IMG/VR virus record: IMGVR_UViG_3300042376_001259
Span: 1-22,634 of that record
Origin: a virus
Direction: 5' to 3' (one strand)
Length of the DNA stretch: 22,634 bases
Both the position numbers and the translations under genes were made by a program. Positions 1-5,264 of the stretch are shown here, piece by piece; position 1 is the stretch's first letter; every line of letters starts with the position of its first letter. The notes under the pieces are model-generated. The model saw only the letters and a program-made list of their open reading frames with translations, did not search any database and was not told the origin of the DNA.

Positions 1-251
1 CATATCCAAATATAAGTATATACAAGAACGGTATGTGACAAACGTAGGGAGAACGGGTTATATGAAATGGGGAGGGTATTAACCCACCTCGCCATCACAA
101 GCCAAACTTTTTATCGAAAAAGGATATACAAAAATTCCCCACCCCGGGGCAAATAAATGGGGATCCCCCGCGGGGGAACGGGTAGGGGGAGCAAGTAGGG
201 GGAACCTGTAGGGGAAACACGTAGGGGGATCAAGAGGGGGGAACAAGAAGG
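1..251. other. Gene-free GC-palindrome and G-rich leader region
   Basis: No convincing gene is visible in the first 302 bases. The left part is AT-rich. From about 136 to 176 there is a run of GC palindromes unlike the surrounding DNA: CCCCGGGG (142-149), GGGGATCCCC (159-168) and CCCCCGCGGGGG (165-176). A small hairpin GGGT-ATTA-ACCC lies near 75-86. The right part is the 13-base G-rich tandem repeat listed separately, which abuts the promoter at 252. Possible roles are terminator of an upstream operon, insulator or replication-related iterons; the sequence does not decide. Confidence 0.6.
172..249 (+). repeat. Six tandem 13-base G-rich repeats
   Basis: Six consecutive 13-base units start at 172, 185, 198, 211, 224 and 237. 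Each begins GGGGGA (one begins GGGGAA) and continues A/G/T-C-N-N-G-T/A-A/G, as in GGGGGAACGGGTA and GGGGGAGCAAGTA. The array ends two bases before the promoter at 252. The unit resembles the GGGGAATCGGGT units in the other gene-free gap near 3978-4137, so both belong to one family. The G runs could form a G-quadruplex, although one loop is about 8 bases. Confidence 0.8.
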
Positions 252-283
252 TTTGGCCCCCTGGGGGAGGGATGTTATATTTA
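252..283 (+). promoter_or_regulatory. Early promoter P1
   Basis: TTTGGC at 252-257, an 18-base spacer and TATATTTA at 276-283 match the Bacteroidota -33/-7 promoter class. This is the first of 24 copies in the window; the 18-base spacing is identical in all 24 while the spacer sequence varies. The box is followed by an A-rich leader and the ATG at 303. It drives the 155-residue gene. Confidence 0.85.
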
Positions 284-302
284 GCTAAATAAATAAGCAC
301 AT

Positions 303-770
303 ATGACACTACAAGAGCTAAAAAAAGAGGTTGCAAAGAAGATAATGTTGAAAAAGAATGCGTGGACGGAAACGTACGCCAAGGAAGGAGCGCCCACGGA
401 TTTTGAAAGACAGACCTACAAGGAGTACGCCGACATAATTGATAGAGAAATCAAGGAGATGATCCCTGAAAGTGAGTGGCTGACAATTGAGCTAACAGGG
501 TGCGCCAAGGGAGAATTATCTCATTACACCATTGAAGACTCACTCAAAGAGGTATTTAAGCCAAGAGAAGGAATTTTGTATGACAGCGAGGGAGGACAGT
601 TTTGGGTGTACGTCAAGTCCTCACTGGTGCAGAAGGTGCTTAGGCATATCGACTATCACTTCCCAGGCCAGATAGACCTACATGTAGGTATAAATAAGTA
701 CGGTGACAACCCCTGGTTTCAAAATTGGACCCAAGCAGAGATGTTCTTATCGGCGCAAAAGGAGGGTTAA
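303..770 (+). CDS. Hypothetical protein, 155 aa
   Basis: I do not recognise this protein. It begins with a Lys/Glu-rich helical segment (about residues 4-20, LQELKKEVAKKIMLKK), and a second charged helix at about 40-53 looks amphipathic. The C-terminal half is rich in Trp, Tyr and Phe and looks globular and soluble, with no signal peptide or membrane span. The ATG lies 19 bases after the -7 box of its own promoter, which fixes the start. It is a single-gene cassette. Its base composition is more balanced in C than the genes that follow, suggesting a different origin. The stop codon sits in a hairpin loop (760-777). Confidence 0.8.
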   Translation: MTLQELKKEVAKKIMLKKNAWTETYAKEGAPTDFERQTYKEYADIIDREIKEMIPESEWLTIELTGCAKGELSHYTIEDSLKEVFKPREGILYDSEGGQFWVYVKSSLVQKVLRHIDYHFPGQIDLHVGINKYGDNPWFQNWTQAEMFLSAQKEG

Positions 771-777
771 ACCTCTT
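760..777 (+). terminator. Hairpin around the stop codon of the 155-aa gene
   Basis: GAGG (762-765) pairs with CCTC (772-775), extended by a G-T and an A-T pair. The loop GTTAAA contains the TAA stop (768-770). No long T tract follows; the next promoter begins at 788. Confidence 0.45.
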
Positions 778-787
778 CCACACCTTG

Positions 788-819
788 TTTGGCTTTGTGT
801 GTCATTGATGTTATATTTA
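788..819 (+). promoter_or_regulatory. Early promoter P2
   Basis: TTTGGC 788-793, 18-base spacer, TATATTTA 812-819. The ATG of the 69-residue gene follows 23 bases later. Confidence 0.85.
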
Positions 820-842
820 GCCATAATTAAAAACACATAAAA

Positions 843-1052
843 ATGGATAAATTAAAACTGTTTGTTGAAGAAAATTTTGAACGATTTTCAAATTTGGAAG
901 AGGATGAGGTATATGAGTTAGATGCTCATTACATAGATGAGGATATTGTTAATTATTTAAAAGACAATGCTCAATTTAGCCATAATGGCATTGTAGTTTA
1001 TTATGTGGGGGAGAGTGATGAGGTGTGGGTTGAGAATATGAATATAGATTGA
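843..1052 (+). CDS. Small acidic hypothetical protein, 69 aa
   Basis: Unrecognised small, strongly acidic protein: an N-terminal amphipathic helix (residues 1-25) followed by a probable beta-rich C-terminus (GIVVYYVGESDEVWVENM). It has no Cys, membrane span or signal peptide. Negatively charged phage early proteins of this size are often inhibitors that mimic nucleic acid or dock onto host enzymes, but nothing here proves that. It is a single-gene cassette between promoter P2 and a G/C hairpin directly after the stop. C is scarce on the coding strand. Confidence 0.75.
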   Translation: MDKLKLFVEENFERFSNLEEDEVYELDAHYIDEDIVNYLKDNAQFSHNGIVVYYVGESDEVWVENMNID

Positions 1053-1078
1053 GGAAGGGGGGGGTAACACCCCTTTCC
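1053..1078 (+). terminator. G/C hairpin after the 69-aa gene
   Basis: GGAAGGGG (1053-1060) pairs with CCCCTTTCC (1070-1078) with one bulged T, loop GGGGTAACA. It begins immediately after the TGA stop and ends 7 bases before the next TTTGGC. Confidence 0.5.
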
Positions 1079-1085
1079 CATTTTG

Positions 1086-1117
1086 TTTGGCCTCCATGTA
1101 CAGTTTTATTATATTTA
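1086..1117 (+). promoter_or_regulatory. Early promoter P3
   Basis: TTTGGC 1086-1091, 18-base spacer, TATATTTA 1110-1117. It sets the start of the next gene at 1142 rather than at the in-frame ATG at 1049, which lies upstream of the promoter. Confidence 0.85.
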
Positions 1118-1141
1118 GGTATAATTAAAAAATGTAAAAAT

Positions 1142-1480
1142 ATGGAAAAGTTTAAAAAAGTGGTTGGTGTAAATGATGGGATTGGAAAAGTTATTAATGA
1201 TTTGATCTTAGGTAATATGGAGACAGATTATAATAATTATGAGTTAGGTGATAGAGTGACTTATAGTTTTATGTTGGATGATGATTTTGGGTTTTGGGAA
1301 GGGATAAATATGAATGAGATTAAGGAGTTTGTAGGTGAAGGTATTTGTTTAGAGGATAAAGTGTTAAGTGATATTTGGGGGAAGGATATTTGGTATAATG
1401 TTAGTATTAAAAATTATATTGAATGTGAGAGTTTATTAGTAGAGTTTTTGGCTGATGAGACTATGTGTGAGAAGATTTAG
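1142..1480 (+). CDS. Hypothetical protein, 112 aa, C-depleted gene
   Basis: Unrecognised acidic protein rich in Asp, Glu, Asn, Tyr and Trp; three Cys are scattered in the C-terminal half with no metal-site spacing. There is no membrane span. I take the ATG at 1142, 24 bases after the -7 box; the frame is open upstream to 1049 but that would translate through the promoter. The base composition is striking: by my count only 5 C in 339 bases on the coding strand, with G abundant, so codons end almost only in T, A or G. It is a single-gene cassette followed by a strong hairpin. Confidence 0.75.
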   Translation: MEKFKKVVGVNDGIGKVINDLILGNMETDYNNYELGDRVTYSFMLDDDFGFWEGINMNEIKEFVGEGICLEDKVLSDIWGKDIWYNVSIKNYIECESLLVEFLADETMCEKI

Positions 1481-1484
1481 GTAA

Positions 1485-1502
1485 GAGGGGTTTAACCCCC
1501 TC
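1485..1502 (+). terminator. G/C hairpin after the 112-aa gene
   Basis: GAGGGG (1485-1490) pairs with CCCCTC (1497-1502), loop TTTAAC. It lies 4 bases after the stop and ends 10 bases before the next TTTGGC. Confidence 0.5.
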
Positions 1503-1512
1503 CACCCACTTG

Positions 1513-1544
1513 TTTGGCCTCGCGAACAATTGATGTTATATTTA
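1513..1544 (+). promoter_or_regulatory. Early promoter P4
   Basis: TTTGGC 1513-1518, 18-base spacer, TATATTTA 1537-1544; ATG of the 67-residue gene 24 bases downstream. Confidence 0.85.
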
Positions 1545-1568
1545 AGTATAATTAAAAATTAATAACAC

Positions 1569-1772
1569 ATGACAGTACAAGAATTAATCGACCAATTAAC
1601 AGAGTTAAAAAATGAGGGTTTTGGTGAGACCCAATTAGTATTATCAGTTACCGATCACACAGATTGGACCTACAATTTTGACTTCCCAGGCTTTGATATT
1701 GGGAACGTTTATGATGAGGATGGTGAGTTTGATGATGAGAGTGATTATGGTATTTGTGAGGTGAGTATTTAA
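1569..1772 (+). CDS. Small acidic hypothetical protein, 67 aa
   Basis: The N-terminus MTVQELIDQLTEL followed by a short turn and a beta strand (ETQLVLSV) is a pattern I associate with a broad class of small phage and plasmid proteins of unknown function. The C-terminal half is very acidic (YDEDGEFDDESDYG). No membrane span or catalytic motif is visible. It is a single-gene cassette with the start fixed by promoter P4. The last codons form the 5' arm of a hairpin whose loop holds the stop codon. Confidence 0.75.
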   Translation: MTVQELIDQLTELKNEGFGETQLVLSVTDHTDWTYNFDFPGFDIGNVYDEDGEFDDESDYGICEVSI

Positions 1773-1782
1773 ACTCCCTCAC
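1756..1782 (+). terminator. Hairpin with stop codon in the loop
   Basis: GTGAGG (1756-1761) pairs with CCTCAC (1777-1782) and GAGT (1763-1766) with ACTC (1773-1776), with one bulged T between. The loop ATTTAA ends in the TAA stop (1770-1772). This 10-pair stem overlaps the last five codons. Confidence 0.55.
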
Positions 1783-1789
1783 CACTTTG

Positions 1790-1821
1790 TTTGGCTTCGC
1801 TGGACAGGGATGTTATATTTA
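1790..1821 (+). promoter_or_regulatory. Early promoter P5
   Basis: TTTGGC 1790-1795, 18-base spacer, TATATTTA 1814-1821; ATG at 1847. Confidence 0.85.
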
Positions 1822-1846
1822 GTCATAATTAAAAAACACAAATAAA

Positions 1847-2089
1847 ATGGTAAAATTAAAAAACGGGGTTACAGGATTTACTTACGATTCATGTTACGGT
1901 AATGTACAAGAAATTTTTACTCAACCTTTAACTGAAAAGGAAATTAAGTTAATTGAGAGAGTATTAAGTGAGGATGATGTATTATTTACTAGTAATGATA
2001 GTTTAAGTGATATGTTTGAATTCGATTCTAAAGAGGATTTAGAAAAGGATGTAGAGGGTTTAAATGATGTTTTAGAATGGGTCGATTAA
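1847..2089 (+). CDS. Small acidic hypothetical protein, 80 aa
   Basis: Unrecognised. The N-terminus is a beta-like segment (VKLKNGVTGFTYD), followed by two acidic helices (about 30-42 and 60-78, the latter SKEDLEKDVEGLNDVLEW). It has one Cys, is soluble and shows no known motif. It is a single-gene cassette 25 bases behind promoter P5. Unlike most neighbours it ends without an evident hairpin: the next TTTGGC begins one base after the TAA. Confidence 0.75.
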   Translation: MVKLKNGVTGFTYDSCYGNVQEIFTQPLTEKEIKLIERVLSEDDVLFTSNDSLSDMFEFDSKEDLEKDVEGLNDVLEWVD

Positions 2090-2090
2090 G

Positions 2091-2122
2091 TTTGGCCTTG
2101 TAATAAAGGGATGTTATATTTA
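2091..2122 (+). promoter_or_regulatory. Early promoter P6
   Basis: TTTGGC 2091-2096, 18-base spacer, TATATTTA 2115-2122. The leader to the ATG at 2159 is longer than usual (36 bases). Confidence 0.85.
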
Positions 2123-2158
2123 GTCAAATAAAAAAATAATAATTAAAAACAAAAAAGT

Positions 2159-2506
2159 ATGAACAAGTTAGCAGAATTGTTAGGTTTAAGAGCACAAATT
2201 GCAGAGTTAGAAAACGAGATTAACAATGAAAGTATTACTTTCACAAAAGAGGAGTTAATTGAATTTACTAAAACAATTAGTAATGCCGTTGCAAATGGTG
2301 TGAAGTTTGAGTTGAGTAAAAAAGATAATTTTGATTTTACAAGTGCCTTATACACTAAACGAAATAGTGATTTAATGGGTGGTTTGGAAGTTAAAGTTAG
2401 TAGAGGTAGAGTGTTAAGTGAGGTTGTAGATAGTATTGATTGGGTGTTGGATGATGAGAATGTTGAGAGTGTAGTTGAGAATGTATTAGAGGGTTTAGGT
2501 AAGTAA
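2159..2506 (+). CDS. Hypothetical protein with N-terminal coiled coil, 115 aa
   Basis: Residues 3-25 form a likely short coiled coil (LAELLGLRAQIAELENEI) and further helices follow (EELIEFTKTISNAVANGVKFEL). The rest is soluble and acidic towards the C-terminus. No family is recognised. It is a single-gene cassette whose start is the first ATG after promoter P6. C is spread normally over the first two thirds, but the last 107 bases contain none, so C depletion is localised at the 3' end. Two hairpins follow, the first around the stop codon. Confidence 0.75.
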   Translation: MNKLAELLGLRAQIAELENEINNESITFTKEELIEFTKTISNAVANGVKFELSKKDNFDFTSALYTKRNSDLMGGLEVKVSRGRVLSEVVDSIDWVLDDENVESVVENVLEGLGK

Positions 2507-2545
2507 AATTACCTTTAAATGGAGGGGCACAAGAATGTGTCCCTC
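2497..2545 (+). terminator. Two hairpins at the end of the 115-aa gene
   Basis: AGGTAA (2497-2502) pairs with TTACCT (2509-2514), and the loop contains the TAA stop (2504-2506). A second, stronger stem follows: GAGGGGCACA (2522-2531) with TGTGTCCCTC (2536-2545), loop AGAA, one G-T pair. The next TTTGGC begins 2 bases later. Confidence 0.6.
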
Positions 2546-2547
2546 TG

Positions 2548-2579
2548 TTTGGCCTTTGGGGAGAGTGATGTTATATTTA
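2548..2579 (+). promoter_or_regulatory. Early promoter P7
   Basis: TTTGGC 2548-2553, 18-base spacer, TATATTTA 2572-2579; ATG at 2604. Confidence 0.85.
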
Positions 2580-2603
2580 GGTATAATTAAAAAATAATAA
2601 CAC

Positions 2604-2792
2604 ATGTATCAAGAAATTTACACCTATTTGATCTTTGTAGATCGTAATAACATTTATGATTTTACATCTATTAGATGTTTTAAAGATGAGTTAAATAACC
2701 ATTTAATTAAAGAGGAATTTTTATCACCAGGCGAACATTACTCAGATTTTAGTTGGGTTATATTTGAGGAGGGTAGAATGATTCAAGGGTAA
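2604..2792 (+). CDS. Small hypothetical protein, 62 aa
   Basis: Unrecognised small protein rich in aromatic residues (MYQEIYTYLIFV, then a helix around residues 25-37, and HYSDFSWVIFEEG near the end). The N-terminal hydrophobic stretch is too short and broken for a membrane span. It is a single-gene cassette with the start 24 bases after the -7 box of P7. The stop codon lies in the 5' arm of a perfect hairpin. Confidence 0.7.
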   Translation: MYQEIYTYLIFVDRNNIYDFTSIRCFKDELNNHLIKEEFLSPGEHYSDFSWVIFEEGRMIQG

Positions 2793-2803
2793 CATTTGTT
2801 ACC
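2788..2803 (+). terminator. Hairpin overlapping the stop codon
   Basis: GGTAAC (2788-2793) pairs perfectly with GTTACC (2798-2803), loop ATTT. The TAA stop (2790-2792) is in the 5' arm. Confidence 0.45.
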
Positions 2804-2808
2804 TCTTG

Positions 2809-2840
2809 TTTGGCTCTGCCGAACATGGATGTTATATTTA
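2809..2840 (+). promoter_or_regulatory. Early promoter P8
   Basis: TTTGGC 2809-2814, 18-base spacer, TATATTTA 2833-2840; ATG at 2865. Confidence 0.85.
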
Positions 2841-2864
2841 GGTATAATTAAAAAATAAATACAC

Positions 2865-3098
2865 ATGGTTAAGATTTTCAACAAAGGTTTAAGTAAAAAA
2901 GGTGTTAAAGAAATAACTAAACGCTTTGACATGGAGTTTGAGGTAGGACAAATTATAGGTAACAAATCTAAAACAATGGAAAAGTTTGACCCAAACACCA
3001 CCATGGGTTTTGTATATTATAATACATGCCCAGTCCCATTAAGTTGGTTGCATTATGAGGTAGTAGAGTATAAAGTAGTTAAAAGAAGTGTTGTGTAA
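2865..3098 (+). CDS. Small basic hypothetical protein, 77 aa
   Basis: In contrast to most cassette products this one is basic at both ends (KIFNKGLSKKGVKEITKRF at the start, YKVVKRSVV at the end), so nucleic-acid binding is possible but unproven. The middle (FEVGQIIGNKSKTMEKFD) could form a small beta structure. No family is recognised. It is a single-gene cassette behind P8. The stop is only 2 bases from the next TTTGGC, and no hairpin is seen. Confidence 0.72.
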   Translation: MVKIFNKGLSKKGVKEITKRFDMEFEVGQIIGNKSKTMEKFDPNTTMGFVYYNTCPVPLSWLHYEVVEYKVVKRSVV

Positions 3099-3100
3099 TG

Positions 3101-3132
3101 TTTGGCCTTCGGGACAAGGGATGTTATATTTA
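3101..3132 (+). promoter_or_regulatory. Early promoter P9
   Basis: TTTGGC 3101-3106, 18-base spacer, TATATTTA 3125-3132. The leader contains TAAAAAACACACAC (3141-3154), whose exact reverse complement lies after the end of the gene it drives (3960-3973). Confidence 0.85.
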
Positions 3133-3154
3133 ATTCATAATAAAAAACACACAC

Positions 3155-3958
3155 ATGAAAAATTTAGTAATGCAAAAGAAAAGAGGTCGCAAGCCAAAAG
3201 TTAAAGAAACAGTAGCGTTCGACCCAAAATCAGTTCAAATATTTAAAGGTTCTGAGTTGTCATTTAACGAGTCTGTATTTCGCCCAATGTCAACTGGTAC
3301 ATTGATGGATTCGATTTTATCAACAGATAAGGGTTTAATGCCTGCGGTTAATATGATTATTTGCGGCGGACCAGGTTCAGGTAAGAGTACGGTAGTATTA
3401 GATATGTTATCTAAGTTAGCGGCTAGAGGTAAAAAGGTATTGTTTGTGAGCGGTGAGATGGATGAAATTGGTCACTTCAAATATTGTAAACGTATGCCTG
3501 GTTTTAAGGTTGTACCGACATTATTTTTGAAGAACTATACTGAAACGGTTCGTGAGACAATGGAGTATGTGTTCGACCAAGGTTATGATGTGATTGCGAT
3601 TGATAGTATCGCTGAGGTAATTGAGATGTTTAAAGATACTTACCGTACAACTGAAAGCGCTGCTGAGTTATGGTTTTTGAACTTACAATCAACAGTTAAG
3701 AAAGGTGGTAACAAATTGAAAAAATACACATCGTTCATTAACATTCAACAAGTAACTAAAGCAGGTGATTTTGCAGGTAGTAACCGCTTAAAACACATGA
3801 CTGAAGCGATGTGTCATATTGACCGAATTAAAGGTAGTGATAGTAGAAAGATATATTTTAGTAAAAACAGAGATTGTGATACTGAGTCGTATATCAAATA
3901 TAGAATTGGGTTTAGTAAGGTAGAGTATAGTTTGCCTGAAGCGGACGAAGAGGAATAA
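3155..3958 (+). CDS. RadA/RecA-fold ATPase with AT-hook-like N-terminus
   Basis: P-loop ATPase of the RecA/RadA/DnaB core family, 267 residues. A basic AT-hook-like tail KKRGRKPK (8-15) precedes the ATPase core. Walker A is GGPGSGKST (71-79), a RadA-like VSGEMDE lies at 98-104, Walker B is DVIAIDS (145-151), the segment around 195-225 (NIQQVTKAGDFAGSNRLKHM) matches RadA's resolvase-like core, and KNR at 237-239 resembles RadA's KNRFG motif without the FG. RadA's N-terminal zinc finger and C-terminal Lon-like domain are missing. A role in recombination, branch migration or replication is inferred. It is driven alone by P9. The 5' leader and 3' trailer share a 14-base perfect complement. Confidence 0.85.
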   Translation: MKNLVMQKKRGRKPKVKETVAFDPKSVQIFKGSELSFNESVFRPMSTGTLMDSILSTDKGLMPAVNMIICGGPGSGKSTVVLDMLSKLAARGKKVLFVSGEMDEIGHFKYCKRMPGFKVVPTLFLKNYTETVRETMEYVFDQGYDVIAIDSIAEVIEMFKDTYRTTESAAELWFLNLQSTVKKGGNKLKKYTSFINIQQVTKAGDFAGSNRLKHMTEAMCHIDRIKGSDSRKIYFSKNRDCDTESYIKYRIGFSKVEYSLPEADEEE

Positions 3959-3959
3959 A

Positions 3960-3980
3960 GTGTGTGTTTTTTAATTATAG
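3960..3980 (-). repeat. Inverted copy of the early leader
   Basis: Read on the minus strand this is CTATAATTAAAAAACACACAC, the same sequence type that follows the -7 box of the early promoters. Bases 3960-3973 are the exact reverse complement of 3141-3154 in the leader of the ATPase gene. Related inverted copies lie at 5854-5870 and 7951-7972. No TTTGGC lies upstream on the minus strand, so it is not a complete promoter. Confidence 0.6.
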
Positions 3981-4164
3981 GGGAATCGGGTGCGGAAACG
4001 TGCCCATTCTTCGTCTAGGGGTATCCGGTAGGGAGATCCGGACCGGCTAAACGGCCTAGGGGAATCGGGTGATATATTGCGTTAGGGGTATCGGGTAGGC
4101 GGCCTAATGCCCGGTTATGGCCGCAGGATTATCGGGTAGGTGGGTCCGGTAGGAAGATCCGGAC
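3978..4164 (+). repeat. G-rich dispersed repeats in a gene-free gap
   Basis: TAGGGG(A/T)ATC(G/C)GGT occurs at 3978-3991, 4016-4029, 4057-4070 and 4083-4096, with a weaker copy at 4124-4137. A 20-base unit beginning TCCGGTAGG and ending GATCCGGAC occurs at 4024-4043 and 4145-4164 with one mismatch. The interval 3959-4237 has no gene; promoter P10 starts at 4182. Repeat plus strong composition contrast suggests protein-binding iterons, an insulator or an origin element. Confidence 0.75.
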
Positions 4165-4181
4165 AGGAGTGACAAGACAGG

Positions 4182-4213
4182 TTTGGCTTCTGGGGAACAT
4201 GATGTTATATTTA
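4182..4213 (+). promoter_or_regulatory. Early promoter P10
   Basis: TTTGGC 4182-4187, 18-base spacer, TATATTTA 4206-4213; ATG at 4238. It directly follows the G-rich repeat cluster. Confidence 0.85.
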
Positions 4214-4237
4214 ATCATAATTAAAAAACATAAACAC

Positions 4238-4465
4238 ATGGCTAAAGTAATTAAAAAAGCAGTGGTTAAAAAACCAAGAGTAAAACGCTCATTTAAGGTA
4301 GGGGAATCAGTTAAATGGTCCACAATTGAATTAATCCGAAATGGTTGTTTCGGGAGAATGGATTGGGTAGGGGAAATAGTTAAGGTAAGACCCACTACGG
4401 TTCATTGTATGGATAAGGATGGAGATATATGGTCAGTGAATAAAAAAGAGGTTTACGCTATGTAA
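4238..4465 (+). CDS. Small basic protein, possible SH3-like barrel, 75 aa
   Basis: The N-terminal 18 residues are very basic (MAKVIKKAVVKKPRVKRS). The rest alternates short beta strands and turns (FKVGESVKWS, GEIVKVRPTTVHCMDKDGDIWSV), a pattern of small SH3-like or KOW-like barrels, so nucleic-acid or ribosome binding is plausible; this is inference only. The start is the ATG after P10; the frame is open upstream to 4169, but that crosses the promoter. It is a single-gene cassette ending in a strong hairpin. Confidence 0.75.
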   Translation: MAKVIKKAVVKKPRVKRSFKVGESVKWSTIELIRNGCFGRMDWVGEIVKVRPTTVHCMDKDGDIWSVNKKEVYAM

Positions 4466-4471
4466 CCTCTT
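4446..4471 (+). terminator. Long hairpin spanning the stop codon
   Basis: AAGAGGTT-(T)-AC (4446-4456) pairs with GTAACCTCTT (4462-4471): ten pairs with one bulged T, loop GCTAT. The TAA stop (4463-4465) is in the 3' arm. The stem is half coding sequence. TTTGGC follows 1 base later. Confidence 0.6.
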
Positions 4472-4472
4472 G

Positions 4473-4504
4473 TTTGGCCTAGCGAGACAGGGATGTTATA
4501 TTCA
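4473..4504 (+). promoter_or_regulatory. Early promoter P11
   Basis: TTTGGC 4473-4478, 18-base spacer, TATATTCA 4497-4504 (variant T to C at position 7); ATG at 4526. Confidence 0.83.
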
Positions 4505-4525
4505 GGTATAATTAAAAACAGATAT

Positions 4526-4795
4526 ATGAAAAATTTAGTAATTGAACCAGGTAAAGATGCAGAACAATCAATTCACGCCCGCTACGGCAAGTTAATTGGA
4601 ACTATTAAAGGAGTTATCAGTTATCACAATGTGGATGATGCGGTATTTAAGACGTTTATAACGGCCTTAACCGACGTATTAAACCCAGATAACGCCTTTG
4701 ACGCACTACAGATTAAACAACTTATAGCCGTGGCTGAGGAGCGAGAGTTTAACGTTTCAGAAGTGGTAAAGGAAGTGAATCTTATCCACGAATAA
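4526..4795 (+). CDS. Hypothetical protein, 89 aa, helical
   Basis: Unrecognised, mostly helical soluble protein (VDDAVFKTFITALTDVL, then ALQIKQLIAVAEEREF). No known motif, Cys or membrane span. I start it at the ATG at 4526, 21 bases after P11, not at the in-frame ATG at 4493, which lies inside the promoter. The C content of the coding strand is normal here, unlike several upstream cassettes. It is a single-gene cassette; the next TTTGGC begins 1 base after the stop. Confidence 0.75.
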   Translation: MKNLVIEPGKDAEQSIHARYGKLIGTIKGVISYHNVDDAVFKTFITALTDVLNPDNAFDALQIKQLIAVAEEREFNVSEVVKEVNLIHE

Positions 4796-4796
4796 G

Positions 4797-4828
4797 TTTG
4801 GCTTAGGAGGATCAGGACGTTATATTTA
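4797..4828 (+). promoter_or_regulatory. Early promoter P12
   Basis: TTTGGC 4797-4802, 18-base spacer, TATATTTA 4821-4828. The only gene it serves encodes a 23-residue peptide. Confidence 0.83.
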
Positions 4829-4846
4829 ATCATAAATAAGAAACAT

Positions 4847-4918
4847 ATGAACGAATTTGAAGACAATTTAGGAATGTTTATAGATGATGAAGAGTGGGAA
4901 CGAGAAATGGGTAGATAG
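4847..4918 (+). CDS. Acidic 23-residue micropeptide with its own promoter
   Basis: ATG at 4847, 18 bases behind the -7 box, opens a 23-codon frame (MNEFEDNLGMF..., ending REMGR) that stops at 4918. The peptide has nine acidic residues and forms a likely amphipathic helix. Support for a real gene is its position: complete promoter in front, the usual leader-to-ATG distance, and the next promoter beginning one base after the stop. The function is unknown. A remnant of a longer gene is the alternative. Confidence 0.55.
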   Translation: MNEFEDNLGMFIDDEEWEREMGR

Positions 4919-4919
4919 G

Positions 4920-4951
4920 TTTGGCTCAGCCAAGTAGGTATGTTATATTTA
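4920..4951 (+). promoter_or_regulatory. Early promoter P13
   Basis: TTTGGC 4920-4925, 18-base spacer, TATATTTA 4944-4951; ATG at 4969. It probably drives the next two genes and perhaps the tRNA. Confidence 0.85.
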
Positions 4952-4968
4952 ATCATAAATAAAAACAC

Positions 4969-5097
4969 ATGGCTAAAAAGAAACAACTAGAGTATTTTGA
5001 GGACAAGTACGGCATCAAAACACTTAAAACACCTATCAGTGAGAACGATAAGGCGTTATTAGAGAAATTAAAACAATTAATAAAAACAAATAAATAA
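4969..5097 (+). CDS. Small basic hypothetical protein, 42 aa
   Basis: Frame of 42 codons starting MAKKKQLEYFEDKYG and ending LLEKLKQLIKTNK; both ends are rich in Lys, with two probable helices. No family is recognised. It is the first gene of the P13 unit, with the AT-hook protein gene 5 bases downstream, so the two are likely co-transcribed and may act together on DNA; that is inference from position and charge. Confidence 0.65.
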   Translation: MAKKKQLEYFEDKYGIKTLKTPISENDKALLEKLKQLIKTNK

Positions 5098-5105
5098 AGG
5101 TTATG
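5089..5105 (+). promoter_or_regulatory. Shared translation-start motif AAATAAAGGTTATG
   Basis: The bases before the ATG at 5103 read AAATAAAGGTT. The same string stands before the ATGs at 13322 and 13641, and a close form (TTAAAGTTATG) before 5636. The AAAGG core could act as a Shine-Dalgarno sequence, unusual in this window where most leaders are only A-rich. Confidence 0.5.
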
Positions 5106-5264
5106 TCACAAAAAGGAAGACCAGTAGTAGAGGGTAGCGCACGTCAAGCACGTCTAGCGGCCCGCGCAGCACGAGTTGCAGCAAACGGAGGAACAGTTAA
5201 ACGTGGACGTCCATCTAAGCCTAAGGCTGAGGTTGATCAAGCGGAAACAACTTCTGAGGCGTAA
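5103..5264 (+). CDS. Small basic AT-hook protein, 53 aa
   Basis: The protein has a hook-like QKGRPVV at 3-9 and a clear AT-hook core KRGRPSKPK at 33-41, joined by an Ala/Arg-rich helix (ARQARLAARAARVAAN, 13-28), and ends in an acidic tail. AT-hooks bind the minor groove of AT-rich DNA; a nucleoid- or genome-binding role is inferred. It is translated from the AAATAAAGGTTATG start motif shared with another AT-hook gene (13322) and the DUF932 gene (13641). The stop codon lies in a GTAA tetraloop hairpin immediately before the tRNA-Leu gene. Confidence 0.75.
   Translation: MSQKGRPVVEGSARQARLAARAARVAANGGTVKRGRPSKPKAEVDQAETTSEA

Noticed and set aside
75-106. TTTGGC on the minus strand as a leftward promoter
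   Set aside because: The bases 18 positions further on the minus strand read TTAATACC, not TATATTTA, and no gene follows leftward.
79-336. Minus-strand frame of 85 codons
   Set aside because: It is made by the G-rich repeats read backwards (Pro-rich) and crosses a promoter and the start of a + strand gene.
1049-1141. Longer starts for several genes (1049, 4169, 4493, 6234, 7096, 7371, 9407)
   Set aside because: The extensions translate through the promoter boxes and leader; the same leader residues (LYLGIIKN and similar) recur only because the promoter repeats.
252-4951. CRISPR array from the regularly repeated promoter sequence
   Set aside because: Repeats are hundreds of bases apart, each precedes a gene, and the intervals are coding sequence, not spacers.
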